Positions 48,413 to 62,115 of a DNA stretch of 64,000 nt are shown here, one piece after another. Location of the stretch: assembly GCA_028455995.1 (NCBI GenBank), contig JABELC010000012.1, positions 1,571,261 to 1,635,260 on the forward strand. The letters run 5' to 3'. Within the stretch, counting starts at the first letter, position 1; each line of letters starts with the position of its first letter. The position numbers and the translations under genes are program-made. Source of the DNA: Scleromitrula shiraiana (lineage: Eukaryota > Ascomycota > Leotiomycetes > Helotiales > Sclerotiniaceae). The notes beneath the pieces are model-generated. The model searched no databases. It was given only the letters and a program-made list of their open reading frames with translations, and was not told the DNA's origin.

Positions 48413-48693
48413 ATAATAAATATTCAAATTTTATAATTTTAAAATCTATTTAAAAACTATTTTATTTATAATGAATATTCAAATTTTATCATATTTAAAT
48501 TAAAATTGAAAACCACTTTTTTATAATAAATATTTAAATATTATAAAATTTAATTCTTTTTTTTATTAAAAACTAAAGAATTTATAAATTCTTTTATTAT
48601 TAAAAGTTATAAAACGTTTTTATTAATAATAAATAAAAATATTTAATTTTATTAAAATTAAAAATTTTAATTTATAATATATATATTAATTAA

Positions 48694-48854
48694 TATTTGT
48701 ATGATTGTAAAAGAATATAATAATAAAATTTAAAATTATTTTTTATATTATATAATTATATTCAAAAAGATCAAGAAGAATATTGAACGCTATTGAGAAT
48801 ACGTATCTCCTCAACGGGCACGTGACGTAAAGTCACGTATTGACTATACAAACA
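48694..48854 (+). mobile_element. Solo LTR-like unit A, copy 4
   Basis: 161 bases from TATTTGTA to TACAAACA. The 3' half is well preserved and shows the hairpin CACGTGAC-GTAAA-GTCACGT. The 5' half is strongly AT-shifted. Flanks ATTAA and ACATT do not form a clean duplication. Confidence 0.75.
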
Positions 48855-48899
48855 ACATTTTTATTATTAATTTTAAAAAAAAATACAAATCTTTTTATA

Positions 48900-50300
48900 A
48901 CATTTTTTTTCTTGAATCTTTTATTTTTAAATAAATAAATATAAATCAAATCAATAAAATGAATCAAATTTAATATTATCAAAATTTCAAAGTGTTTATT
49001 TATCTCGAATTAAAAATAAATCTTTAAGTTTCGATTTAATCATTTCTATTATAATTTAACAAATCTGCAAATATATTTTTAAATAATCTTTTGAAATTTC
49101 TTCGATTCTATTGAAATCAAAATATCATTTAAAATACTAGAAATAAATAATAAAAACTTCTTAGAAGAATTTAAGAAATTAAATTATTTTATTCTAATAC
49201 TTTATTAAATAACTTTTTTATTAAATTGTTTGAAAAAATATTAATAAACAAATATTATTTTAAAAACTAAATTATGTTATTTTTTATAAATTGCTAATTA
49301 ATTCAAAAAATCGATTATCAATATAGTAATACTTTTTATAAATAAAATTCAATTAAATAAAAAATGTATATTAGAAATATTTATTAATTTTTTAATATAA
49401 AAAAGTATTGAACTACATAATCAAAAATTAATTATTAAATATTTTAAAAAGATTATTTTTTTTGGATAAAATAAAATAAATAATCAGTTTTAAAAAACTA
49501 TAAATTAAAATTTATATTTAATAAATAACATAAAAGTTTTTTAGTTAAATCAATGTAAAAATATTATGAAACACTTTTATATTCTTTCTTTTACTTTTGA
49601 TTTAAATAAAAAAGTTTATCAAAATTTTAATATAAAAGTTTTATTATATATTAATAATATAATTTTGATAATTTCTTCTTTATCTTTTTAAACAAAAAAT
49701 ATTTTACAAAAAGGAATTATTATATTATATTAAAAAAAAGTTATTAATATACTACAATTTAATATTATTAAAGTTAACTTAAGTTATTTTATGAAAAATA
49801 AAAAAACTAAATCAATTATTATATTTCTTAATTAAAAAATATTACAATTAAAAAATATTGTAATTAAAAAGTATCATAATTCAAACATCTTATAATTAAA
49901 AAGTCTGATTTATTAATTAAATATATAATTTAATATTAAGTTAATATTTAAAAAATGTACAACTATGTATACTAAATAAATTAAACTGAAATTTAATACT
50001 TTAATCAAATTTATCAATAAGAATAAAAAATTAAATATAATGATTATTTATTCAATCTATATAATCTATATTATTAATATCATATATTATAATTTAATAT
50101 TTTAATAAAAAAATTAATGGAATCTAATCAAATCTTTATAATAATTCTAAAATTTAAAACTGAAAAAAATCCTCAAAATCTTTTAAATAATCTTTATATT
50201 AATTCTAAAAATTAAAGCAAATTTATTTTTTATATTCCTTCATTTAAAAATACCAAACGAAAAATTAAGAATATATTATTCTAACTAAAATTATATCTAT
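48900..50300 (+). mobile_element. RIP-degraded retroelement body, copy X3
   Basis: Colinear with 35,600-37,000 at a nearly constant offset of about 13.3 kb, starting just after LTR copy 4. The plus strand becomes strongly A-rich toward 50.6 kb. Confidence 0.55.
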
Positions 50301-50707
50301 TTAAATCAAAACATAGTTTAAACAATTATTATATATATTTAAAAAAACTTCAAAATATCTATTATTAAAATATTAAAAATACTCAAAAATTCAAAAAAAC
50401 TAAATAATCTTAAAAAATTTTGATATAAAGATTAAATCAAAAAAGCAAACATAAAACTCCTAAATACAACAATTAAAACAGAACATATCATAAAGTATAT
50501 TTAAAAAACAAAAACAATCATTAGACTTTAACATTTAAAAAAAACAAAAAAATTAATATAGTAAATGAATTAAAACAAAACAAGAAAAAATGAATATTAT
50601 TAATAAAAAAAAGGAAATAGATATTATTAACAAAAAAAAATTATTTTAAGAAGAAAACTACAAAAAGTTTAAACAAACAAATAAAGTTAAAAAAGCTGTT
50701 TTTCTTT

Positions 50708-50850
50708 TTTCTTCATTTTAAAGCTAGACCTTCAGTCTCTCTCTAAAACAGGTTAACTATGAAAATATGAATTTTAAATCACCAAGATATTAAGTCTCAA
50801 TAATCTCATATAGTCAATGCATGAAATAGGACTTTAAACCAAAAAAAAAA
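50708..50850 (+). repeat. Repeat B, copy 1
   Basis: The core (50754-50840) contains ATCACCAAGATATTAAGTCT and ATATAGTCAATGCATGAAAT. It is flanked by a T-rich left arm (TTTTTCTTTTTTCTTC...TTTTAAAG) and an A-rich right arm (CTTTAAACC plus an A run) that are roughly inverted copies of one another. Shared with 53,770-53,900 (inverted) and 58,108-58,220. Confidence 0.65.
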
Positions 50851-52486
50851 GAAAAAAACAATCAAGACTTAATATTTTATTCATTAGAAATTTATATTCT
50901 TATAATTATTATATTTTGGGAATTATTATATCGTTGTGATTATTTTATTTTTGAAAAAATTAAGAACTTAGCTTGAAAAAAAAAACAATTTTTTTAATTA
51001 TATTTTTTTATTTTATTCTTCTATAATTTTCTTTTAGGATAGATTCTTGTGTATTAATTATATTTTCTTCAAGTTAATTCTTCATCTTGATTTTATTTTC
51101 TTCCTTTTAAGCATTATAACTGAATAATTATTTTTATTTTTCAATTATTTTTTCTATTCTCTTTTATTTCAATTTTGTATTCAAAAAGGATTTTAGTTTA
51201 ATTTTTTGAATTGAATTTTTACATTTTTTTATTAAATATTTTTAACATTTTGATTATAATCATTTTGAAAAAATGTTTATATATATATAATAATTTTTCA
51301 AAACATGTTTTAATTTGAATAAATATAATGCAATATATTTATATTATAATTTTAATTAGAATAATATATTCTCAATTTTTGAGTTTACTATATTTTTGAA
51401 TAAATGAACTTCATTTTTTATTCTTTAATCAAATATTTTATTATAAACTATTCTTTTTTATATTTAATTTCTACTTTAATTCATATTAATTGAATTATTT
51501 AATCTTTTCTTGATTCATAATATTAATATAATTTAAGATTTATCAAAATAAAATATACAATATTAGGATTTTATTAAATCTTTTCTATTGTTATTTTTAT
51601 ATCATGATATTGGATTCATAATTATAAATTATATATATCAATAGATTATTTTATCTTAATGTTGTGAATATCTTTTAAATTATTTATTTATTTCATATTC
51701 TGAATTTTTATGTTTAAATATATATTTTATATATAAAAGAATTAATATAAAATTATGAAATTTTGATATATTATTAGTACATAATATTTTTATCAAATTT
51801 AATTTATGAAAGTTATTAATACATAATTTTATAATTTTATAACTTTCATTTATTCAAATAATTTAAGATTTTAATAAAATTTGATTTCATTTTAATTCAA
51901 ATTTGATTTAAATAATGCTATAATTTATTATAATTATTAAATTATTATTTTTATAAACCTTATGAATTTGAATTTGTTATCTTGTTAGTTATTAATATTT
52001 TTGTAAAATCTTAATTCATTTTAAAATTCAATGTATAGTTTAGAAAATATTTGTTTTATATTTATTATGTAAATATTAGTTTAAAGTTTACTAGAAACGA
52101 TTTATAGTTATTCAAATTTCATTGATTTTATGAATTTTGGTTTTGTTTTATTAGATAAAGCTAAATTTTCAATATTTATATTATTAATCTTTATATTTTT
52201 TCAAGATTTTTTCAAGATGTTTTTCAAAATTTATTTTTATTATTAAATGATTTAAGTTTTGTATTTTATTTATTATATCATGTATAATATTATACCATAA
52301 ATTATTAAATATTTATTTTTAATATAAAATATATCATATATTACAAATCTAAAAAAGGTTTAAATTTTAAATTAGATTATTTTTCAATTAAAATACAAAT
52401 AAAATTTAAATTCAAAATATATAAAACATTACTATAATAATTATAAAAGATTATGAATATAGACAGATTCTTCATAATAATAAAAA

Positions 52487-52706
52487 AAAAAAAAAATCAA
52501 CAAAAAAAAAATCAACAAAAAAAAAATCAACAAAAAAAAAATCAACAAAAAAAAAATCAACAAAAAAAAAAATCAACAAAAAAAAATCAACAAAAAAAAA
52601 ATCAACAAAAAAAAAATCAACAAAAAAAAAATCAACAAAAAAAAAATCAACAAAAAAAAAATCAACAAAAAAAAAATCAACAAAAAAAAAATCAACAAAT
52701 AAAAAA
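52487..52706. repeat. 15-base satellite TCAACAAAAAAAAAA
   Basis: About 14 copies of a 15-base unit with one 16-base and one 14-base unit, making open frames on both strands by chance. Not a gene. Confidence 0.95.
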
Positions 52707-53769
52707 TCTAACAAATAAAAATGAATCAAAAAATAGATAATTTAATACAAAATATAATATACTGTTTTTATAACCCTTTTAATAATCATATATTATAGAT
52801 TTCAAAATTGATAGATATAAAACTATATTAAAATATAGAATATTTCTAAATACAAATAAAAATAAAAAAGATTATAAAAAATATATCTGAAAATAAAATT
52901 CAAAATCAATCAAAAGAATATAATAAAATGAATAAAGTTAGAAAAGATTAATTTCAAAAGAATCTATTTTATATTTCAAATTTAAAGTTATAATAAAATT
53001 AGAAAGAATTTATTTAAAAAGAATTTATTTTATATTTCAAATTTAAAGTTATAATAATAATGGAAGCATTATAAATATATAGAATTTATGATATCAAGGT
53101 AAAATTAAAAATTATTTCTTAAAATCTATTTGATAATCTTTAGATTTATAAATGAAAAGAAAACTGATTAAAATAAAATAAAAAAGTAAACATATTAACA
53201 ATTTATTATTAAATATTGTTATTATAAATGAATTTATTAAATATTATTTTCTATATTATAAGTAACAAATGATATCAAACAATTAAAAAAATATATAAAA
53301 AATAATCAAAATAAATCCATAATTAATTTATAAAAAATCAAAGTTATACAAAATTTTGAATTGTTTAAAAATCTTTAATTGTATTATTGAAAAATTTATT
53401 AACATCTTTATATCAATTATTGTTTATTAATTTACTATATATTCAATATATGATTATTATTTATAATAATTTAAAAAGTTTATATCGATCAATTATTAAA
53501 ATCAAATAAAAAACAAAATTTAAATAATATTATAGTAATTAACAATTTGTTTTAATGTACTAAACAAATTTTTACAGATTTCAATAATAAAAAAGTTTTA
53601 AATGTAATAACATTCAAGAAATTTATCTTTAATTTCTCGAATAAAGATTAAATTTAAAAACAATATATTAATGATTTTGAAATTTATTATTAAATAAATA
53701 TACAAATTCAAAAACTATTATTGAAAATATATTATGATTCCTTTTAGTTTAAATATATATAATTTTTTT

Positions 53770-53905
53770 ATTTTTTTTGGGTTTCGAGGCCTGTTTTAAT
53801 TATTGACTATTTAAGATTATCAAGGGTTAATATCTCAATGATTTAAAATTTATATTTTTATAGTCAATATATTTTAGGGAAAAATTAAAAGTCTAATTTT
53901 AAAAC
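53770..53905 (-). repeat. Repeat B, copy 2 (inverted)
   Basis: The reverse complement reads ...GACTATAAAAATATAAATTT..., then ATCATTGAGATATTAACCCT and AATAGTCAATAATTAAAACA, matching copies 1 and 3. Its T-rich arm also matches the left arm of copy 1. Confidence 0.65.
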
Positions 53906-54199
53906 AAAGAAAAAAAAATTATTCTAATTCTATACTTTTATTTTTATTTTTTTTCAAAATAATCTTTTTTTTTTTAAATTTTTTTTATATTAATTTATTT
54001 TTTCTATCAATCTTATTTTTTTCAATATTTTTAATATTTTGATAATAGATATTTTAAAGTGTTCTTTTTTATATATATGTAATAATTATTTAAAGTATAT
54101 TTTAATTTAAATAAATAAAATTTGATATATCTATATTATTAATTTTTCATTTTATATTTTTAAATAAAGAGTTTTTTATTTTATTTTTTGATTAAATAT

Positions 54200-54560
54200 T
54201 TTATTATAAATTGCTTTTTTCTTAGATTTAACTAAATTAATTAATTTTTGAATTCATTATAATAAAATTAGTTATATTTAAATTTAAATCTTATTATATA
54301 ATAGATTTAATACTTTTTTATTGTTCATACTTAATATTAATATAATTTGAGATTTCATGAAATAAAATTTCAATTTTATATATTTTAATTTATTTTGTTT
54401 TTTTTATAATTTTGATTTATTAATTTCATTTAAAATTATTCAATAAAGTTTTTAATTTATGCTGTAAAAACAAATATATTTAAAATTATATTTTGAATTC
54501 CATAATTGGATTTATTATTTTAATCATATAAATAACTTTTTTTTAATTTATTATTATATA
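54200..54560 (+). mobile_element. RIP-degraded element Y, copy 2
   Basis: T-rich stretch alignable with 30,720-31,030 (shared order: AATTCA..., ATTATAATAAAAT, ...ATTATTCAATA, then TTTATTATTTTAAT-ATATAAATAACTTTTTT). Related to 51,460-51,560 as well. Confidence 0.45.
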
Positions 54561-55059
54561 TAATCTTTAAAGAATTCACATTATATTATTGAATATTATT
54601 TAATTTTAAATTACAATTATAGAAAATAATATTCATATTGATTAAATTTTTTTTTAAATTTATTTATAAGTATAGATATTTTTAAATAAAGAGACTTTAT
54701 GGAAAAATTAATAATTAATAGTTTATTTAAATAATTTTTTGGTTGGTTTTTGATATTTTATCAATGAAAATAAAATATAATTTATTTTTTTTAAAAAAAT
54801 AAACTAAGATTAATCTAATGATTTAAAAGAATATTGATAAAAATAGAATTTATGAAATATTATTATAATATATTATAATTAATATAAATTTTTCAAAAGT
54901 CTTGTTTTGTTAAATAAAATTTCTTTATTATAAATATTAATAAAATATTAAGAAGAGAATTTTAATATTGAAATATTATACTTTTTAATATTAATATTTA
55001 ATTTAATTTTAAACAAAAACTATTTTAATTTTTATCATTAATATGAAAATTATTTAAAA

Positions 55060-55280
55060 AACTTTAAAGATTTTTTATAATCTTAAATCTTAAAGTTATC
55101 ATGAAAATTGGATTAATCTTAATTAATTCTTTTATCAAATTATTAAATTATAATTTACTATATTAATAATACAAGCTATATAGATTTAATGAATAATTGC
55201 TGCATTCAGCCTTTTTTTAATATTTATAAATCTAGCTATTCGATAGAATGCCGATTTCGCTTGTCCAGGACTATTTAAAT
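55060..55280 (-). mobile_element. Inverted partial copy of element X with GC-retaining end
   Basis: On the minus strand it follows the same word order as 41,820-41,960. At 55,195-55,280 it keeps G and C (GGCTGAATGCAGC and GGACAAGCGAAATCGGCATT on the minus strand), so it shows what the unmutated family looked like. A short frame there reads NSPGQAKSAFYRIARF, not assignable. Confidence 0.45.
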
Positions 55281-57231
55281 ATACTAAATATAGTTGATAA
55301 TACTTTTTATTTAAAATTTATATTTATTTCAAAATTTACATTTATTTTAAAAGCAAAAATGATTCTATTTAAATTGATCAATCTAACTCATGGTTCTTTA
55401 ATTTCTTTTTTCAATAATATATAAATAAATAAATAAATATATTAATTTAGAAATATTAATTTATAATGATATCTTTCAAAAAATTTGTTTAATTTATATT
55501 TCTTTTATTTTATAAAGATAAAGTAACAAAATTATGTTTAATAATAATATATATAAGTTTAATATACACATTTTTAATAAATATAGAATCAATTTAGAAT
55601 CAATTTGAAAAATAAAAAAATAAAACATAATATTTTAAAAAATAATTATATTAATAATCTATGAAAAATAATATAGTTATTCTTCAATATATATTCAAAT
55701 AAATTATAAATAATTACATAAATATATACAATTATGAGAAAGTTAAATTAATCAATGAATAAAATTTGTTAAAAATTAATTAATAGTATTACGATTAAGA
55801 ATGAATTCAAAATATTTATTAAAAAATATTATAATTATCATAAACATTTAAATAAAAATAATAAGGTTCAATATCCGAGTCTTTTTATATACAAAATCTT
55901 TTTTGATTGAAAATTATATTATATAACTTATTTTATCATAATTTCCAAATAAAAAAAAGTAAATTTAGTTATAAAAATAAAATAAAAAAATAAAAAGTTT
56001 TAATATACATACAATCAATTTGATAAGAATAATTTATTAATTAATGATAAAAGATTTGCTTCTGCATCATAGTCTAATTTTCAAAAACAATTTTATAATA
56101 AATAAAGAATATAAAAATTCAAAGATTATTATAGAAAAATTTAAATACCATTAAAACAAGTAATTATATATTTCATATTAGGGTTGCTTTTTTGATTAAT
56201 TTGTTTTATAAATATGAATCTGATTATTAAATAAATAAAAAAGACTTTTATTATGATATAATAAAAAGTAATAAAAATCATTATATTTTGAAGAATAATG
56301 TTTTAGATTTTGATATTGTATATATATAGATATATCTTATTTATTATAAAATTATAGAAAATTTAATTACTTTTTATAAAGATAATAATAATAATATCAT
56401 AAAATTTATTTTATATACAAGAAGTATTTCTAAAAAAAGTTATTTTTCATTTTTATTTTTATTAAATATATCAAAGTACAGTAGAACATAAATATAAATA
56501 ATAATAATATTTATATTAATTTTAGAAGTTATATTAAATTTAATAAAGTTAAACAAAATTAAGAAAAATAGATAAAAATTAAATTGATATAAAACAATAT
56601 AATTATAAATAAAAAAATATAAATAATATTATATAATGATTATGTTATAAGTGTACAATATAAAATAAACAGTAATATCTAAAAATAATTGAAAATGTTT
56701 TTATTAATAATAAATATAAACTAATTGAATTTTATCAAACGAAATAATCAAATTTTATAAGATAATTCAAAATACATATATATTAACATATTTATTTATA
56801 ATACATAAATTATAAATAAAAAACGATAAGTATAAAAAGTTTGCAGAAACTTTTTAAAAAGATTAAGAATTTTGATATTTTTTCTACGATTTCTTTTATA
56901 CATAATAAGGATTATTTACATAATGATCTTGGGGTTATCGATAAATAAATCAAATCGAAGATGAAATTACTATTATTATATCAAAATGATTTTAATCAAT
57001 CATTATCAAATAAGGATTAATTTTATCTAATACATACATAGAAATTTTTTGACTAATGACTTTTTATTTTACATATTTATAAAAAACTTTAAAAAAAAGA
57101 TTGAAGCTAATCAAATTACCTTTATTTTTGAATAAATTCAATATAGAAACAATACAACAAATAAAATAATGAGAAAAGTGATAAAAGTAAAGAAAATACA
57201 ACAAAATAAGAATTCTTATTATTATATGATT

Positions 57232-57595
57232 ATAATAATAATAATATAATAATATAATAATAGATATATAATAATATAATAATATAATAATATAATAATA
57301 TAATAATATAATAATATAATAATATAATAATATAATAATATAATAATATAATAATATAATAATATAATAATATAATAATATAATAATATAATAATATAAT
57401 AATATAATAATATAATAATATAATAATATAATAATATAATAATATAATAATATAATAATATAATAATATAATAATATAATAATATAATAATATAATAATA
57501 TAATAATATAATAATATAATAATATAATAATATAATAATATAATAATATAATAATATAATAATATAATAATATAATAATATAATAATATAATAAT
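57232..57595. repeat. AATAATAT octamer satellite
   Basis: About 43 near-perfect 8-base units over 360 bases, the longest satellite in the window; a GATATAT interruption lies near 57,262. Confidence 0.95.
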
Positions 57596-58107
57596 TTAAT
57601 AATTTAATATTTTTTATAATTTATATTATTATATATTTGAGTATTACTTTTATATATGTTAATTTATTCGAATTTCATTTCTTATAATTCAAATATCTTT
57701 TTTAACTAGAAAAATAAACATAATTAAAAAATGTAATAAACAAAATTTGAATTGATTATTTCTCTTCAAAAGTAATTAAACATATATTTTATAAAATAAT
57801 TTTCGTTTTATTAAAAATGTCTTTTCGGAGATATATTTATTTATTTTGTTATAACATTAAATATTCATTTTCTTTAAAAAATTTATATAATTTTGAGTAT
57901 AATTAAAATTTTAAGAGGTAAGTTTTTTTAGTTTTTGAACTTTTAATAAGAATCATTAATTTATTCAAATTGTTTTTAAATATAATAAACATTTTCTATT
58001 TTATCATCAAAAACTTCACTATTATAAATAATATAATGGTAATTTAATCATAATGATAAAATATCTTGTTTTTATATATCATATTAATATGTAATGTTTA
58101 TTTATTC

Positions 58108-58222
58108 AATCCCCCCCAAAAACACATTAGCTATAAAAATACAAATCTTAAATCATCGAGATATTAAGCCTCAATAGTCTTATATAGTCAATAATTGAAA
58201 CAGGACTTTAAATCCCCCCAAA
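58108..58222 (+). repeat. Repeat B, copy 3 (best preserved)
   Basis: The core contains ATCATCGAGATATTAAGCCT and ATATAGTCAATAATTGAAAC. It is bounded on both sides by C runs followed by A (CCCCCCCAAAAA at 58,111 and CCCCCCAAAAG at 58,214), unlike copies 1 and 2, where these positions are shifted toward T and A. Confidence 0.7.
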
Positions 58223-61200
58223 AGAAAATGTTTATTTATTAATGAAACTTAAATAAATGATACAAAAATAATATAAAAAATCGAGATTATCAAATATTAT
58301 ATTTATATCATTTCAATTCATTATCCATTATAATATAAATTTTAAAGATCTTTTTAAAACATGACTTCATTATAATAATAACTGATAATTGTAAAAAAAA
58401 TCTCAAATAATATTTTATTGTTTAAAATCTTTAATAATATTTTGTTCTTTAAAATGTGAATATAAATTACGAACTTTTTATTATTATTATTCAAATTTGA
58501 AATTTTAATATTAAAAAAACAAAAATTAAGACTGATTCTTTGTATAAGGAATTAAAAAAAATATTTAAAGATATTATTTTTTGAATTTACAAATATTAAA
58601 AAATTATTATATAAATTAAACTAAATATTATGCATTCAATAAATAATATTTATATTGATAAAAAAGAAGATGAAAATATTTGTTTCATTTTGATTTAAAT
58701 ATTCATTATAAACATAAAAGGGTTATTATGATATACATTAATAATTGATTGATTATGAAATTAAATGAAGAAATTATAAACAATTTCAAAAGATTGTTTA
58801 ATAAATATTTTCATATAAAAGATTTCAAATTTTAGAATTTTGATTTTGATATAATAATCATTAAAATAAGATGAATTCAATATCAAAATTCAATTAAAAA
58901 ATATTCATTCAAAAAATAATAAATTAATAATCATACTTATAAATATTATAAATTTAACATTAAAATCATTGTTTATTTTGATAAAAATTAAATTACTTGA
59001 TGCAATTCTTTTATACTAGTATTATCTTTATTGATTTTATAATTAAAGTTTGAAATTTAGAAATTATAAAATCTTTCACGACTTTTTTTATAATGAAAAA
59101 CGTTAATGATAAAAATACTATTGTAAGAAATAAAAGAATAAAAACTCTTCATTTCTATATACATAATTATAATATAAAGAATATATATAAAAAGAAAGTT
59201 TTCTTTAAATGTAATAGAACTTGAATAATTTTGTTATTAACAATTATAAAATAAGAGTCCAAAATAGTATAAATCTAATGATAAAAATCAGATTTTAATA
59301 AAACAAATATCAAGTAGCTTTTATTAAATATCAAAAATACTAGTAATTCAAAATAATAGTTTCTATATGAATTTAATTGGAAGAATTAATGAAAATAGAT
59401 AAAACCTTTTTAAAAAACATATATTATATCAAATTAATATATATTTTTATAACATTATTATAATGTAAATAAAAATGTAAATAGTTATAATAAAAACTTT
59501 TGAATTTTTTGAAGTTTTTTTACAAAAGATATTAGTTATATTAATTACAAATATAAAATTGATATTCATTTTCTCATTTAATTTAAAATCCTGTTCCAAT
59601 CATCAATTATATAAGACTAATTAAATTACCTTAATAATTTTAGCTATAAATTTTCATATATAGTATATCTAGAAAAAAGTTTGAAAATCTTATTCTATTG
59701 AAAAAAAAAACATAAAATTATATAAATAATATCTTTTTTTACAGCATTTTTTTATTTTATCTTTTATAATCTTCTTGTTTATCTTTATCTCTTTTTTTCT
59801 CTTTTTGTTTGAAGATATTATAATTTTATAAAAATCTTTATTTTTTAAGTAAAATTAATTATTGAACCCATTTCAGTTTTTATATCAAGAAAGAAATTTA
59901 TATTTACTTATAAATCAATTTTTTATATCTATCAAGTTTATTAAATTTATTTTCAACTTCTAAAAGCTCTTAATATTTTAATGATGAACATTTCAAAAAA
60001 AGAATTCTATATATTTATCAGTTATTAAAAATATATTCCAATTTAAACAATTATCATTTAGTATATTTATTTTATAATTTTAATATTAATAATATGTTTT
60101 TATTTTAAAATGAAAGTTTGTTTTGTTTTATTCTTTATTTGAATAAATTGTTATAAAATTCATTATATTTCTATCTAAATATTAGTATATTGTTAATTTT
60201 ATTAATTTATTAACTTGTTTGGCGTGAAAAATATCAATAAAATTGAAAACTTAATATGATAATAAAACTTTTATTTTTTATTTTAATGTATTTTAATATA
60301 TTAATAATTTTAACTTATTAATTTTAGTTTAGATCATTTGATAAAATCTTTAATTTTTATACCTTTAATTAATTATCAAAAAACATGTTAAATTAGATTT
60401 CCACTTTGAAAATATAATTAATTATTTTAATTATTTAAATAACCTTTTTGAAATTCTTGTTATATAAGATTTTAAAAAGAATTTGAATTAAATTATTTAA
60501 AACTTTTTATTTTTCATTTCAATTAATTGAAATACTATTGATATTTATCAAACTCTTCTTAATTTTCTATTTAAGTTAAGATATCACAATACATAAATTG
60601 CTTAAATGATCTTCTATTTATTTTTTCAATATTTATTGATTAAAATATAACTTATTTTACTTTTAAATATAAACCAAAATCAAGAAATTTATTCAACAAT
60701 ATAATAATTAATTAAAATTTATCAGAAGATTTTTTTACTTTTTATAATAACAAAGAATATTTTAATAACTTCATTTTAATATTTAAAATTCTATTATTTT
60801 TAGTTATAATCACATCAATGGCAATAATATTAGAAACAAATTAAATATTTAAATATTATATTCTTTCAAATTAAAATTCAATTTGACTTTAAATAAAAAC
60901 AAACTTAATTCAATTTCTATAACTGATATAAAAACAGTTCAAAAAACTCCGAAAACTTTGTATAATTCAAAATCCTAGAGCTATTGTACAGGTTTTATCA
61001 AGTCTAGTAATATTATATATCAATAAAAATGTATTAATCTTTAGAGTCTTTCTATTAATGTTTAATAAAGAATTTCTAATTTTGAATTATGATTATCCTT
61101 TTTTTAATTTAATTCATTTTACCATATTGAACCTATTAAAAATTGATTAAATAGTATGATTCAATAAAATTGTGTATTGATATAATTTATATTCCAAAAG

Positions 61201-62088
61201 AAAAATTAAACCAAAAATAATATATTTTTTAATATAATAAAATAATAATTATAATTTACAAATATATATATACATAGATTTGTAAATTTTAAATGATTTT
61301 AATCATGATTATAATTTTAATTTATATTATATAGAAAAGTATAAATGAAATATAATAGGTTAATTACGATTAAGATTTATCATTTTAATATAAGAATTCT
61401 AATGAAGTTGATTTAATATTTTATTGTTTATTGTTAATATAAACGTATTATATATATTGATGAATTTTAATAATATTTTTTTATTTTTAGAGAATTATAA
61501 TTTTAGATTTATTTTTTAGAAGTTTAATATTTTTCATAATAGGAACTTTTAATAAAATTAAATCGATTTTAAATTTTGTTTATATTATTTAATTATCAAT
61601 AGATAAGATTTATATTTTATAAGTGAAAGAATTTTGTTTATATGAACTTGTAGTAAATAGTTTCATGAAATATTATAGTTTAATATGTTTGAAACTAATA
61701 TTAAATTCTAACAAGAACTATTAAAATATTATTATCATTATTAATCTCAAAATAAATGAAATTAAAAACAAAACTTATATATTATTGAATTCTTTTACAA
61801 TACATTAGAAAAATTTTATAATTATAAACAAAAACTAATACATAAATAAAAAGTAATATTAATTTAATGCTAATAATTATATAACATTTTAAAAGATAAC
61901 AAAAGAAAAATATAAAATATGATTTTTAACAAAATATTTAAAGATATTATAATGTTAGATTTAGCATAGAAAATATGAAAATATATATTCATTTTTATGT
62001 TTTTATTTGATTAAATTTTTGATATATAGTTTATATGATAAATATTTGAATAACTTTTTAAATCATAGGATACTTTAATATTTGAATT

Positions 62089-62115
62089 TATATATATATA
62101 TATATATATATATAG
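62089..62115. repeat. TA dinucleotide run
   Basis: About 13 TA units in the AT-rich block. Confidence 0.9.

Noticed and set aside
52453..52740. 95-codon plus and 85-codon minus frames (Lys/Gln/Asn and Phe/Val/Asp repeats)
   Set aside because: Pure translation of a 15-base satellite; open on both strands only because the period is a multiple of three.
57232..57595. CRISPR-like array
   Set aside because: Period of 8 with no spacers; a eukaryotic satellite.
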